DNA from: Molossus alvarezi
Taxonomy: Eukaryota > Chordata > Mammalia > Chiroptera > Molossidae
Reading direction: 5' to 3'
NCBI GenBank assembly: GCA_037176705.1
Contig: CM073886.1
Coordinates: 89,873,501-89,937,500 of the forward strand
DNA: 64,000 nucleotides
Shown: positions 48,466 to 60,968 of the stretch, piece by piece
How positions within the stretch are numbered: position 1 is the stretch's first letter
Layout: each line of letters opens with the position of its first letter
The notes under the pieces: generated by a model
Database searches by the model: none
Seen by the model: the letters and a program-made list of their open reading frames with translations, nothing else
What the model was told of the DNA's origin: nothing
Translations under genes and position numbers: made by a program

Positions 48466-49029
48466 ACACAAACCTTTTATACAGAAATAAAGAAAACCTC
48501 ATGAAACTTATAGCTTAATGAATGATTAAGGCAAACACCATTATAACTATCACTCAGGTCAACAGACAGGATGTTGCCAGCAACCCCCAGCGTCCTGTGC
48601 GCCCTCGCCGGCCCCTTCCTTCCTGCCAAAGTGACTGCCGTTCTGATTTTCATGGAAGTCTTTCTTACCTTCCTTTATAGTTTTTTACCCAAGTGATAAA
48701 AACTATAGATTAGTCTTGCCTATTAAAAAAAAAAAAAGGATGAGTTTTATGTCTCATTAAACCTGTGAATACCCCTCAACTCTTTTCATTTCCTTACCGT
48801 TCATTGTTGAAGGACTCAGGAAGTTTGACCAGTAGTTTAAACAATCTCGATTCTGCTGACGGCACATGGACCATGCATCCAACATGTTCTCCTGCCCGCG
48901 GGATTTTCCACAAATTAGAACCTGGATTCATCCTATTGCTTGGCTTTAACAAGTCTGGGAACCAACTTTCTTCCTTCTCTCTCCCCCTCCCAGAAGGGAG
49001 GGGCCTTCCCTCCAAGGTACAGATTCAGC
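48466..49029. other. Unassigned intergenic DNA
   Basis: No gene or clear repeat. Overlapping ORFs at 48765-49134 in several frames are chance. Confidence 0.45.
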
Positions 49030-49290
49030 CTTTTGAAGTACATCTCCCATTTCATGCTTCTATATTTTCTTACCAGCTTGTCCCACCACCTGAAATGCCC
49101 ACAATGCTTTCTCAACCAAGACAATGATTATTGAATCTTCAGGGACCAATTCAAAAGTCAAATGTCACTTGCCAAGTCTGTGATGTCTTCACACATCCCC
49201 TAGGCAGAATATGCCCTGGGTCCCCATCATGAGCGCCACCCTCTCTGTCACAGCACCTGCTACACCCTATCATAGTTGCCTGAACTCAGG
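49030..49290 (+). mobile_element. LINE L2 fragment
   Basis: 'ccaccacctgaaatgccc', 'gtcaaatgtcacttgccaag' and 'gtcacagcacctgctacacc' follow the L2 3' region in order. Very diverged. Confidence 0.5.
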
Positions 49291-49854
49291 GCTCTTTCCA
49301 CCACCCAGCATCCCCACCCTTCCCCCTCCCTGCTCCTTAGCAGTGATTCACTTATCTGAGAAGAAGCAGGTGTGAGCAATATCCTTCCCTCGCACCTTGT
49401 AGGGAACACCTGGATTCCTATCACTTCCTCAACCCCTCAGCGGTCCAAGAGGTGTGTCCCCCACCCCCACTGAAGGGTCTTTCTTCCTTTCCTGGTGCCT
49501 CTAAGGTTGCTCTTAAGCAACCCTTTTGTTTCCAAATGCACAGTATGCTTTCCTGCCTTCAACTGCCTCTTCTTGAGAAGAATCTGAACCCTCATCTGGT
49601 CTGCAGTTGGCTTGGAATTTGGCTCTCAAAGACAAGGCTCATAGAACATCACCCTGTCCCCTGTATAATAGAGCATCAGCCTGTTCCCCATTGGACTGCA
49701 GACACTTCAACAGCATCTGCAGTATAATGCCATCTCCCTTCAGTCAGACCATTAACCAATACAACAAATAACACTGGATATACACGCAAGCCCCAAATTA
49801 TACCTATTCTCGAGCAGGGGTGGGCAAGCAATGAGGAATGTATTCGCTCACACA
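49291..49854. other. Unassigned pyrimidine-rich intergenic DNA
   Basis: A CT/CCC-rich composition with no gene. It may be part of the surrounding L2 remains. Confidence 0.4.
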
Positions 49855-50040
49855 GGTCCATTAAACTCTCGCTCACCTTTCAAGTCTAGCTTCAAAATCA
49901 CTTCCTAAGAACGTTCCCTGATTAACTTGGCCCAGTTCTCTTAATTCCTCTTCTCAATGAGCCCTCTTTAATTATGTACCTAGAGATTTTATTCAGACGC
50001 TCTTGGTATATTATTCTATGAAAATGGTTTTTATTTCTTT
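49855..50040 (+). mobile_element. LINE L2 fragment
   Basis: 'gcttcaaaatcacttcctaa', 'gaacgttccctgatta' and 'ctctttaattatgtacc' resemble the L2 3' region again. Confidence 0.45.
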
Positions 50041-51659
50041 TCACCTGTAGTTTGAGAGGAAGAGCTGATCTTGCAGTTCTGTTGAATCTCTCCCACCATG
50101 TCAGTTCCCACTTCTGCACAGAGGACAGACCCAAGAAATGTCGCTGACAAACGTGTGTGACAATATGTGAACTGGGACTCTTGTAATTTTCTAGTACAAG
50201 AACTGAAAGTGCGGAGGAAGAAAAGATGCTAAAATGTCTAGCCTCTCTGAAGAACATTTTGTCCCAAATGCCGGGCTTTCTTTTCCTGAAAGGTGCCCTT
50301 TTGTTCTTCTCGCTAATCTGCGGAAATTTGCTCGCCTGCCAATCTCTTGAGCTGTTTAAATAAAGACTTCTGGAACAAGCTTTGACTTTTGACTTTTCAG
50401 AACCCAATTTGCAGTCCTAAATATAATAAAGTTTATGACTTTGAGTATGGCTGTACCTATTTGTATTTTTTGGTAAACAAACACTATTGAGTCAGTGTTT
50501 TTTCATCAACCTGCAGAGTTTTTATGAATTCTTGCCACAGTCCCCTGTGATATCGTAATGGTTTCTCTGAGGCAATGAGCCCTGGTAATAATGTTGTGAG
50601 TCAAATTTGAATGGTTCAAATTTTTTATTAATGTTTACTTTCCAAAAGGAGTACCTTTCAAGTATTGGATTTACAAGTCTATGATAGTTTACACTAAATG
50701 TTGATACTTTTCTAAAGACAAAAGTCATTTGGCTGAATATGGACCAGGAACTTGATACTTCTTCTGAGTGAAAGTCAGCCCCTAGAAGACTCAAGTTATC
50801 CAAGGTTTATGAAAAAAATCGAGCGCACGTGTGTACGTGTGTGCGTGTGTGCGTGTGTGCGTGTGTGTGTGTGTGTGTGTGAAACATGTTCACCGCAGGT
50901 TGGGACCCTTCCGCCAAGCTGAGGGAAGGACATCATGCATTCCAGAGAAATGACAGGAAGTTCCTTGGGATGTTTGCTCATATTTTTTAATCAATAAATT
51001 AAAGAAGGAACTGGATAATTTACAGAAAAAAAAATGTCAGGTGTGTGCACACGTGTGCCATTGTGCATACATTTTGGTGTTCAAATTGTCAATTAGTAAA
51101 TGCACGCATTAAGCGTCACCTACTAATTTTAAAAAGAATTACAGCCTTGATTATGCTAAGCAAGGTGAAACACATTACATTTACTCATGGTAATTTAAGT
51201 ATTTAAATGGGAAGATATTACTTAATGTAAATGAGTGGTTAATTTTGACAAAATGAGTAAAAGAATTGACTTCATACCATTTGCAGTGGGATCTCTCAGC
51301 AGCGGGGCTCCCCTAGCAATGGGCAGCCTGCAGCCCCCAGGCTCAGCCATTTATCCCTAACAAGCTTCCCAAGCTCCCTTCCTTCCTCTGCCCTCCCTCT
51401 TCTTCCAAAGATAGTTAGTACTTCTGCCTTTCTTATTTCTAGCTGCCACCACTGCTTCCCCCTGGGTTATTTTATTCCCTGAGCCTATCTCTATTCTTCT
51501 TCTTTCCATTCTCCCTACAATAATTAATCTATCTCTTGTAATTCTAGGTTCTTATTATTAGTCCCTAAAGGGAAAGAAATAATGGGTTCAGAAAATCCTA
51601 AAGAGTTATATTCATAAATTATTGGATAAGAAACACTTCCAGCTTCTTTCTAACCCTGC
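50041..51659. other. Unassigned intergenic DNA
   Basis: No gene. It contains the GT-type microsatellite at 50824-50881. The reverse open frame at 49922-50407 (161 codons) has no domain and overlaps L2 remains. Confidence 0.45.
50824..50881 (+). repeat. (GT)n/(GTGC)n microsatellite
   Basis: Alternating purine-pyrimidine tract: repeated 'gtgtgtgc' units followed by a pure GT run of about 10 units. Confidence 0.96.
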
Positions 51660-51853
51660 ACTGACCAGTATGGTAGCCACTAGCATCAAGTGGCTATTTA
51701 AATATAAATGTAAATAAATCAAAATTCAGTGAAACTAAAATTCCAGTTCCTTGATCTCACTAACCATATTTCAAGTACTCAGTAGCCACAGTTAAGATAT
51801 TGGATGACACAAAATATTGCCATCATCACAGAAAGTTCTATTGGACAGCTTTA
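51660..51853. mobile_element. hAT-Charlie MITE ('tagccactag ... attggacag' family)
   Basis: The left end 'cactgaccagtatggtagcc' and the right end 'agaaagttctattggacagc' are the two termini of a short non-autonomous hAT element, with 'caagtggctatttaaatata' and 'catatttcaagtactcagta' inside in the expected order. A fragment of the same family is at 4655-4760. Confidence 0.8.
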
Positions 51854-52228
51854 TTCTAGATTTCCTTCTCTGAAGGACAAGCCAAATGCTTTTATTCTAT
51901 TATTTTTTTCCTTTCAGCAAATGCTCTCTCTCTTGTTGAGGAGGTCATACACTTTCAAGCCTTGCCAGACCTGCTCCCATGGGTCTGTTCGAGCAGGACA
52001 GTCATCCTGTGTCTGAATCCAGTGGATCGTAGATGCCTCAGTGAGAGGCCATCATGGGTGCTCCATACCAATGAATCTTGGGGAATCTTAGGAAAACTGA
52101 GGACCCAGAGAGAGTCCAGGAAATCAGCAAGCCTGAGGGAGCTTCGTCCCCTGCCAGAAGATAAGTATGGAGTAGGGAGAGACAGTGAAGCAATTCCGGG
52201 AACATATTTAAGAGCCAAAGATAAAGTT

Positions 52229-53563
52229 CAGTCATACACTACATGATGGACCACATATATGACCGTGATCCCATTAGATATAATGGAGATGAATTTCCTA
52301 TCAGAAACGGAAGGATATGTGGTTCAAAAGGAATTTTTTTCCTCTGACGGGAGCAATATCTGTGGGGTTTGGCAATGGGTTCCCTCACCTCTATTTTGAG
52401 GGCACAGATTACATCCCAGTCAGCCACTGACCTGTTTACCTGTTTCAACAAAGGAGCCTGTCCCCCCCAGCAGAAAGTGTTCAGAGGGTGCTACAGCCTC
52501 CCAGGTGGAGCTTGGTGGTCTCCAGAGCAGGGCTGTACATTCCTTGCCGAGAGCCTATGAGCCTGTACAAGGACACAGGTCCTCGGAGCTACCTGAACGA
52601 GCGTGCCACTGGCACTTGAGCAAAGCTTTCTGTGCAGTGTGGAGCCCGCCTGCCCCTGTGCTTCGGAAACACTTTCTGGTTGTAATGATGTCAGGTATCA
52701 GTAAGTTTCATTTCTTCCATCACTTCAATGCCAGAGAGCACCCTTTGTGCCAGACAGGGTCCATGGAACCAAAACCAAATTTCCAAAGACAAAATGCTGA
52801 ATCCTCAGTTCTACACCCTCTCTATGTTCAACACCCTCTTTTATGAGTACCACAAAGTTCCTTCATCTGACCTGTGTTCCAACGTGCAACAGCAGAACCA
52901 CATGGCCATGACAATCCCATGTTCTTCATGTCTCCATTTGATTTCTTATTCCTACTGGTCACCAGGCCACCTGTCTCTCCTTCATGACCGTCACTGTCAT
53001 GACGATCCACTCCTTACCCAGCCACGGCTCCTCCATGTTTCTGACCAGTCCAGCCCACATTGCCGTCCATGGAGCAGCCAACAGCCTCGATGTTCTGTTT
53101 CTGACCCCGTCAGAGGAAGCAGAGGGAGACTTGTGGGGCAGTGTTTGCAGAGTGTCCAGTGGTGTGCGGTGATGTCCTCGGCCTTCACACTCACTCACCA
53201 CTCACCCATCCCCCCACCGCCCAGAGCAACTTCCCATCCTACAGATTCCATCCAATGTAAGTGACCTAGACAGGTGTACTATTTTTTATCTCTTATAAAA
53301 GAGATATTTTTACTGTACCTTTTCTATGTTTAGACATGCAAATACTTAGCACTGTGTTACAGCTGCCTACTGTATTCAGTACAGTAACATGCTGTGCAGG
53401 CTGCAGCCAGGAGCCACAGGCTGTCCCCTAGAGCCGGGTGTGCAGCAGGCTAAGCCATGTAGGTGTGTGTAAATGCACTCTACAGTGTTCACATGAAAGG
53501 ACGAAACTGCCTAGCAGCACATTTCTTCTAAATGTATCCTCTTTGTTAAACAAGGCTGGACTG
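52229..53563. mobile_element. Tigger3/4 (Zombi)-type ends around a foreign interior
   Basis: The left arm 52229-52305 ('cagtcatacactacatgatg', 'gaccgtgatcccattaga') and the right arm 53165-53563 ('ggccttcacactcactcacc', 'gtaccttttctatgtttaga', 'cagtacagtaacatgctgtg', ending 'caaggctggactg') are the two ends of one DNA-transposon family. The roughly 860 bp between them do not match what I know of the family's interior and may be a separate old insertion. The open frame at 52728-53264 spans the junction and is not a transposase. Confidence 0.6.
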
Positions 53564-55516
53564 CTCTCACTAGAAGAAATTTAGAATTACTCAGGAAAGT
53601 CACTTTCTGCAACACTTAATGGTGCATAAACAAATAGGTAAAGAACTTACGCTCACAAATTTCAAAAACCCTGGAGTGAAACAATCACAGATTTAAGAAT
53701 CCTTCTTCCAGTGTAAATTGCCATCCATTGAAAGAATCGAGGCTTTCAGAAAGGAACAGGGCACAACTGTAAGCAAGGCCTCCAGGAGCTGGAAGCATCG
53801 CATTGACGCAAATCACTTCTCAGCCTCCCCCCTCGGGCTGTGCAGACCTGCAGGCCCTCTTCATGCTGGCCGTCCGGAGCCGGACTCGGTGGGAGCCAGG
53901 GAACGTTTACAAACAGATTCATTTACATCTTTGGTTCCTCTCTACTGTCCTCCTCCCAACAGAGTTAAATCACAATTTTTGGCTTAATTATTGGGAAGGT
54001 TTAGGATTACGGTTGTACAAACATGTGTATTGCTGAGCCAAGTACTGTGTGTGACTTTCTTTCACTGACCTCATTGTCTTCCCATTTCTTTACTTTCCAT
54101 GTACCTTTCACTGATTCTTTGAACAATTCTAACAGCTCCGCAGAACGGATACTCTTCTTCATCAGGTCAAACTTACCTGTCTTCTGTCGGCCCGTTTCTC
54201 TCTGGGATACCTCCCTCTGGGCGTCAGCTGTCCTTCTGCTCCAGCTGGGCCTGCTTCACACGAAGGTGCTGGGACACGGTCCTGGGCTTTTCATTCTGCT
54301 CCCCCTGGACCCATTTCCTGGACTGCTGTCCTCTCCTGTCCATCTACTCCCTTGTTTTACTAGAGAACATTTCTAGGTTATTTTTTTGTTGTTTTCATGT
54401 GTTTTTTTTTTAAGAAAAGGTGCATGAAATATAAGTGTCTGAAAACTATTGTGCCCTCACATTCGGTCGGTAATTTGGCTGGTTTAGGATTTAGATCGGC
54501 AGTCACTTTCACTCCGATTTTGGGGGCCTTGCTCCATCGCCTTCAAGCTTTCTATGGTGCCGATGAGAAGCTTGATGCCATTTGACTCCTGATCTTTTGG
54601 ATGTGACCTGTGATAAACTTAATTCATATATCAGGACCCGAAAATGGAGGCCACCCCAGTGTCCCAGCCCACGTCACCAGGCTAAACCTGACCTAGCCTG
54701 CACTTTAGGGAAAAGCTTCCCGGTCAAGGAGAACTAACAGCGATCCCACCCCTTCAATTCAGCTTCAGTTAGCCCGCCGTACCCTGGAAAGTAGGACCTG
54801 CTGGCCTTGTAAGGACACCCCCGCCCGCCTAGCCAGTCCGGCCGTTTCCGTGGCCTCTTCTCCACGATACTCGCTGCTGCCCGAACCCCTGGGAACAGCG
54901 CCCCCCTGCTGTGCGGCACCGCACTCCGTCCACCGGCTGCTCTCCCCGAATCAGGACAGTGAGTCCGTTATTCACTTGTTTTCATCTTCTCATTTGACTC
55001 TTGTTTGCCCCCTCTTTTAATGTGCATTAATGTAAATTTTAAAAAATTCTTCTTCTTCTCTGGGCAAGGAACTAGATGGGCCCTGTATGTCTGGAGGCAC
55101 GAGGGTCCTGGCCCTGGAAATGATTACGTGCTTGAGGAACGTCCTCTCCGTCACCTTCCTAAAACTCTTCTTAGCGAGGTGGATGTTCTCTTTAATTCAG
55201 TTCCTTCTATGTTTTTCTCCTATTTTCCTTTCATTTTCTTACTTTACCACTTCCCCGGAGATTTCATCAATGTTATCTTCCAAATGTTCTTCTCAAACTC
55301 TTTCTGCTGTTATTCTCAAGTTCTGATGTATGTTTGGCGCCTTTGGTTCTATGAAGGCAGTTTTTTCTCTTACCTCTCAGAGGGGATCAATTAAGAGTTC
55401 AAGTTTGCCATTTCCCACGGTCCCTGTTTCCTCCGGGCTCCTCCCATTTGCTTATATTGGCCTTGGTCTTTCCCACACAAGCTTCCTTCAAACCTCTGTC
55501 GATCTTCGTTGACTAT
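53564..55516. other. Unassigned intergenic DNA with a GC-rich patch
   Basis: No gene. 54640-54960 is clearly more GC- and C-rich than its surroundings ('gacacccccgcccgcctag', 'agtccggccgtttccgtgg') and could be a retroviral-type LTR or a small CpG-containing patch. I could not define ends. Confidence 0.4.
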
Positions 55517-56038
55517 TGTGATGGTTCATTTTATGTCAGCTTGCCTGAGCCACAAGTTGCCCAGGTATTTGATCAAATATGAGTCTAGGTGTTTCTCCGA
55601 GGGTGTTTCTGGGTGAGATAAACATTTGAATGAGTAGGCAGAGTACAGCAGACTGCCCTCCCCAACAGGGATGAGTCCCATCATCAGCCCCAGGTTTGAA
55701 TGGAAACAAAACGGCTGTCCCTCCCCCAAGGAAGAGGGACATTGCCCTTGCCTCTGGACTCAGACTGAAATGCTGTCTCTTCCCCAGTCTGGAGCCTGCT
55801 GGCCTCTGGGTGGGAACGAGAACACTGGTTCCCTGGTTCTCAGGCCTTCAGGCCAGAATGGAACAAACCATTGCTTTCCTGAGTGTCCAGCTTACCAACT
55901 CACCCTGCAGACCTTGAGACGTCCCCACCTCTACGATGGTGTGAGCCTGTTCTTTCAGATCATTAATTAATTGATTTTAAAATCAATACATATACACATT
56001 CTAGTAGTTCTTTTTCTCTGGAGAACCCTGACCAATGC
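55517..56038 (+). mobile_element. Solo MLT2-type LTR
   Basis: It starts 'tgtgatggttcattttatgt', with 'gagtctaggtgtttctccga' and 'aacatttgaatgagtaggca', a 'ggttctcaggccttcaggcc' block, and the end 'gttctttttctctggagaac' to 'cctgaccaatgca'. No pol sequence borders it, so it is a solo LTR from recombination or loss. It has an expanded middle compared with the LTR at 41984. The forward ORFs across 55671-55970 are not genes. Confidence 0.85.
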
Positions 56039-58489
56039 AATATTTTATTGGTGAGAGAGAGAAACTGAAATGTTGACTTGAACACTCTGGGCCTGGGCGG
56101 CGCTTGTTAACTAGAGGGTTTCACTGCCAATACTTGCAGGTCTTTCTTTAGCTTTTCCACTTCCCCAAGGAGGCATCTTCTAATCTTCTGCCACCAAAGG
56201 TGTAAATATGTTTGGTGGGTGTGGGAAAGGGCCAGAGGCTCTCAGAAATCAGTGTTTTCAACAGTGGTTGAAGGCTCCAGATGGCCTTGTAAGGTCCAGC
56301 TATTCCTTCTCTGCTGGGTGCTGCAAAGGGTCTAAGTTCTAACACACAAGGCACCAACGTACGTGAGGAAGACGTGTCTCCCTCATGCTCTGAGGAGAGC
56401 ACTGACTTCGTGCCATCCTTGGGGAACTGAGCGGACACGCACTCAAACCATAGTCTGTAGGGCTTAATTCTGCAGAGCCTGGGTTCAAAAAGGCTGGTAA
56501 TGACTGCACATCCAGACCCTCAGACTCTCCCTTTGATTTCAGCCCCATGCTTCACCCCACCTACAAGTCCTGAAGCGGTGACCAGCTTGCCCCTCCAAGG
56601 GCACTTAGGTTGAAGCCTCCTGCCTGGGCTCAGTCACCACCACCCATCTGCCGTAAGCATTGCAGCACTTGCTGCCATTGTGCGCTCTTGGTCTCCATGC
56701 TTCCACTCCAGCTTCATGGGTTCAAAGCATTTTATTCCCTTACAGTCGTTTCGGTGGGATTCACAGAAGGGATAACAATGTATCAATTTACCATGATTAC
56801 CCAGATGTCCAGTTACTTAGAGTCCATGATTAATAATTATAAGTAGGGTTATGTAATTTAGCATCCAAACTAGGACATCACTGAGAATAAAAAGGGCACT
56901 TAAAATAATTACAGGTATATAATTTTACAAACATTTTTCTGTTAGCCAACAAATTGGTATCATGATACTAGTGGATCTACAAAAAAAGTGTATTTTTAGA
57001 TCTAAAACCTTTCTAGAAAATTCATATATTTATAGATAAAAAGACATATCCATGTAAATGAAAGCAAAAAATTTAAAAGTTCTTTATATTGATTATCTAA
57101 ACATCACAAAATAATTACAGAATAATCATTCCTGGAACATATTCATATACTTTAATCATTTTTTGTCATACCTGTATCTAATAGCATGTCATTGTTACTT
57201 TTCTGAACAATATATTTTTAAAGTATTATTATTTAGTTAATTATTCTTAATATGTCATAATATTTACTATGTTATTTTCAACATTCTATTTTCAATTGCT
57301 AAACTTGAAATTGCTGACACTTTCAATGAACTCTTCTCTGTAGAGGATAATATTTTACATGAGAAAATACACTCTGCAGGGGCTGAGGTACATGGAAAAC
57401 TCAGGGAAAATCCTAATACATGGAAGATAATTCTCAATGTTACATTTTTAAATTGAAATGTGTATATATGTTTGAGTCCAATATTTTTACAAGCACTGTC
57501 TTTGGCCTCTATTCAAAGTAGCATTCCTTGATAACTAATTTTATGGGATAAACTCTGTCAACATGTTGTCTCCATTTATTATCAAATGCTATTTTATGAA
57601 AAAATGCAACCAAGACTAAAAGGGCTCATTTACAAAATAAGATACCATTACAGGTCAGTGAGGTGGATGTGTAGTTCTTCAAAGGCTCAAGTTTTTCTAA
57701 ATTGCAGTTAATGATGGACAATGAAAAGAGAGGACACATCTGGCCAGAATTTTGTATTTCAGTTACTCTATGTATATGTAAAAATATTTGTAAATCCTAG
57801 CAAGTACAACTTCCATTCTGATTGGTGGGGCACTGCAGCTTGTTTGACACACAGTTATGAATGATGCATGCACACAACCGATTCCAAATAAATTTCTGCT
57901 CCACGGTTTCCTAATTTAGTAAGAATATCGTTGTTGCTCTGATTCTGTGCCTTGACACAATTTGCATTTATGAGTACAAAACCAAATCACTGTATCTTTA
58001 ATGTTAAATTTTTGAACTATATGTACTGTGAAACTCACTAGTGTCACATATTTCAAATTCAACACAATGAATTTCCAAAAGCTTTGCTTTGACTCCATTA
58101 ATTTGATTTCTTTTTTAATGAACCATTATTGGTATTAATGCCACTGACATCTTTCTGGAGTATGTGATGTCAGAGATGTGAAACAGGCACCAGTTACCTG
58201 TTTGCCAGTTCTTCCTGTGCTAATGGAGAAAGCACACTGAAGTTGTCACTCCATTTTTTTTTTTTTTTGTACATATACAAGACAACTAGGGATCAAAATT
58301 GAGAGAAATTAATTTAGAACAACACTAAGTATTCTTAGAATAACTACCAACTTTTTAAGCAGATGCTGATAGTTCTTCGGCAAATTTTTTTCTGTTTACA
58401 AGTGGTCAGAGATGTCACCACTGACTCCATGGTGAATGGTTAATTTTTTTTTTTAATTGCTCAGATTATACATTCGCCACTGAGAAATT
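56039..58489. other. Unassigned, mostly AT-rich DNA
   Basis: About 2.4 kb with no recognisable gene or transposable element. From 56820 on it is strongly AT-rich and lacks VES or L1 hallmarks. Confidence 0.45.
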
Positions 58490-58497
58490 AAAATTCA

Positions 58498-58600
58498 GCC
58501 CTGGTCAGTTTGGCTCAGGTTGAGCATCAGCCTGCAGACCAGAGAGACCCGGGTTCAGTTCCTGCTAGGGGCACGTACCACAAAAAAACAAACAAACAAA
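58498..58600 (+). mobile_element. Head-only VES SINE with an A-rich tail
   Basis: Only the tRNA-related head is present ('gccctggtcagtttggctca' to 'ggggcacgtacca'), then directly an A-rich tail 'caaaaaaacaaacaaac'. The pyrimidine-rich body is absent. Flanks 'aaaattcag' (58490-58498) and 'aacattcag' (about 58600-58608) look like a target-site duplication. The head itself lacks a few bases ('gctcaggttgagcatcagcc'). Confidence 0.88.
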
Positions 58601-58608
58601 ACATTCAG

Positions 58609-59504
58609 TTCTTAATTTTTCATTAAACATGTGTGCTCTTAATAAGTTCATTGCTGAGATGAAATGAGAGCATAAGAAACTCCAAAATCCCACTCTTCCA
58701 TACAAGCAATAAAAAAAAAAGACAAAAACAGTAAGAATCAATTTTTTAAAAAACTTTTAAAACTAACCCAAGGAGTGCTTATTTAAGGGAAATGGCCAAA
58801 TGTCAGTAAAAACAGTGAGCTTTGTGGTCTCTTAACATACTTTAGTCCCATTTCCCAGCTCACTGGTAGCCTTGAACGTAACAGCCTGCTTTCCTGGTGT
58901 AGGTAGAGGAGAAAGCAGGGCAGATATCATTTACAAATTGCTCTTAGCTGCTCTGTCCGGTGGCTTTCTGTTGAAACTTTTCATAAGTCTTATCTTTATT
59001 CCACTTGGCTGGGAATCTCATTTGTGCTAAAGCTATCTGGGGGCAAGGACTCCTTGTCAAAAACATTTATAGACAACTGTTTTAGTCCTTACTACCCAAT
59101 GCAATAAATAACAGTTGTAGCAAACAATAGATGAAACGAAAAGCTTGGGAGAAAAGTTGTAGGGTGGGATGTTTTAGAAAACAAGGGCTTAGAATAGCTC
59201 TTACAGGTTCCTGGAATTTAGAAAGTCACACACATGTCCAGGATTATGCTCAGATTCAGCTGTGTTTATGCTCAGTAAAGACCTGAGAAGGCCCTAAGCT
59301 CTCACCTCTGGCTGATTTTGAGACTCTGTAGAAGCAGGAAGTGAAGGCAAAGGTAGGGTTATAAACTTCCTGGCTAGGTGTTGAAGGTATGTCTCAACAT
59401 ACAAAACCCCTCTGCAAAGACTGGGAGCGTTTTTGGTTCTAAGCATTGAAGGAAATTTCTATCCAACCATTAGCTAATATTAAACTAAGGTTATTTAGAC
59501 AATT
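58609..59504. other. Unassigned intergenic DNA
   Basis: No gene or recognisable repeat was seen. Confidence 0.5.
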
Positions 59505-59738
59505 TAAATAACCAAAACAATCTTGAAAAAGAAGAACAAAACTAAAGGACTCACACTTCCTAATGTCAAAACTTACTACAAAGCTACAGTAATCAAAACA
59601 GTGTGGTACTGGCATAGGATATACATATAGATCAATGGAACAGAATTGTAAATCCAGCAATAAACTTATATGACTATGGTCAATTGATATTCAAAAAGGA
59701 TGCCAAGATCATTGATTGGGAAAAGAATAATCTTTTCA

Positions 59739-60002
59739 TGCTGGCTGGTTTGGCTCAGCGGTTAGAGTGCTGGCCCATGGACCAAAGAGTCACGGGTATG
59801 ATTCCAGTCAAGGGCACATACCTCTGTTGTGGTTCATCCCCGTCCCTGGTCAGGGCCCTGAGGGAGGCAACCAGTCGATGTGTCTCACATTGATGTTTCT
59901 CTTTCTCGCTCCCTCTCTCTCTCCTTCTCTCTCTCCCTCCATCCCACTCAGATAAATAGAAAAATGTCCTCAGGTGAGGATTAAAAATAATAATTTTTTT
60001 TA
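59739..60002 (+). mobile_element. VES SINE
   Basis: Head 'tgctggctggtttggctcag', CT body and A tail. The target-site duplication 'aaaagaataatcttttca' is exact over 18 bp (59721-59738, 60003-60020). The perfect duplication argues for a young insertion. Confidence 0.96.
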
Positions 60003-60322
60003 AAAAGAATAATCTTTTCAACAATAGTGCTGAAACAACTGGATATCCACATGCAAAAGAATAAATATAAATGCTTACCTTACAGCATATATCAAGTTAA
60101 CTCAAAGTGGACAAAAGATCTAAATATAAAAGCTAAAACTGTAAATGCTTAGAAGAAAACATAGGTATTAGTCTTCATAACCTTAGAGTAGGCAATGTTT
60201 TTTAAAATATGACACCAAAATCATAAGCAACAACAAAAAATAGATAAATTTGACTTTGTCAAAATTAAAAGCACTTTTGAAAAAAAAAAAAAAAAATCAC
60301 TATCAAGAGAGTACAAAGACAC

Positions 60323-60562
60323 CCAAGCTGGTTTGGCTCAGGGGTTAGAGTGTCAGCCCACGGACCAATGAGTCACAGTTTTGATTCCGGTTAATGGCAC
60401 ATACCTCAGTTGCAGTTTGCCCTGACCCTGGTTGGGGTCGTGCAGGAGGCAGCTGGTGGTGTGTCTCTCTTGCATCGATGTTTCTCTCTCTCTCCCTCTC
60501 TATCCCTCCTTCCCACTCTATCTGAAATATCCTCGGGTAACGATTTAAAAAAAAGAGAGAGA
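60323..60562 (+). mobile_element. VES SINE
   Basis: Head 'ccaagctggtttggctcagg', CT body and 'cgggtaacgatttaaaa' tail. Imperfect duplications 'agagtacaaagaca' (60308-60321) and 'agagacaaagacaa' (60563-60576). Confidence 0.94.
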
Positions 60563-60968
60563 GAGACAAAGACAACTCACACAATGGAAGAAAATATCTG
60601 TAAATCTATTAAGGGTTTAATATCCAGGCATATAATAAACTCTTACAATTCAGTGATAAAAAAGATAAAACACCCAATTAAAAATGGGCAACAGATTTGA
60701 ACACATTTCTCCAAAGAAGATGTACAAATGGACAATATGCACATGAAAACATGCTCAACATCATTAGTCATTAGGCAAATGTAAATTAAAACCAAGATGA
60801 GATTACCTCACACCCTCCAGGAAGACTATAATAAATGATAGATAGTAACAAGTATTGGCAAGGATTTAAAGAAGGTGGAACTCTTATACATTCCTTGTGG
60901 GAATGCAAAATGGTGTAGCTACTTAGAAAAACAGTAGCTTGGCAGTTCCTCAAAAAGTTACCATACAA

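Noticed and set aside
49922..50407. 161-codon reverse open frame
   Set aside because: Basic, low-information sequence partly over L2 remains. No domain is seen.
52728..53264. 178-codon forward open frame
   Set aside because: It spans the junction of unrelated DNA with a transposon arm. No domain is visible and the composition is His/Ser/Pro-rich.
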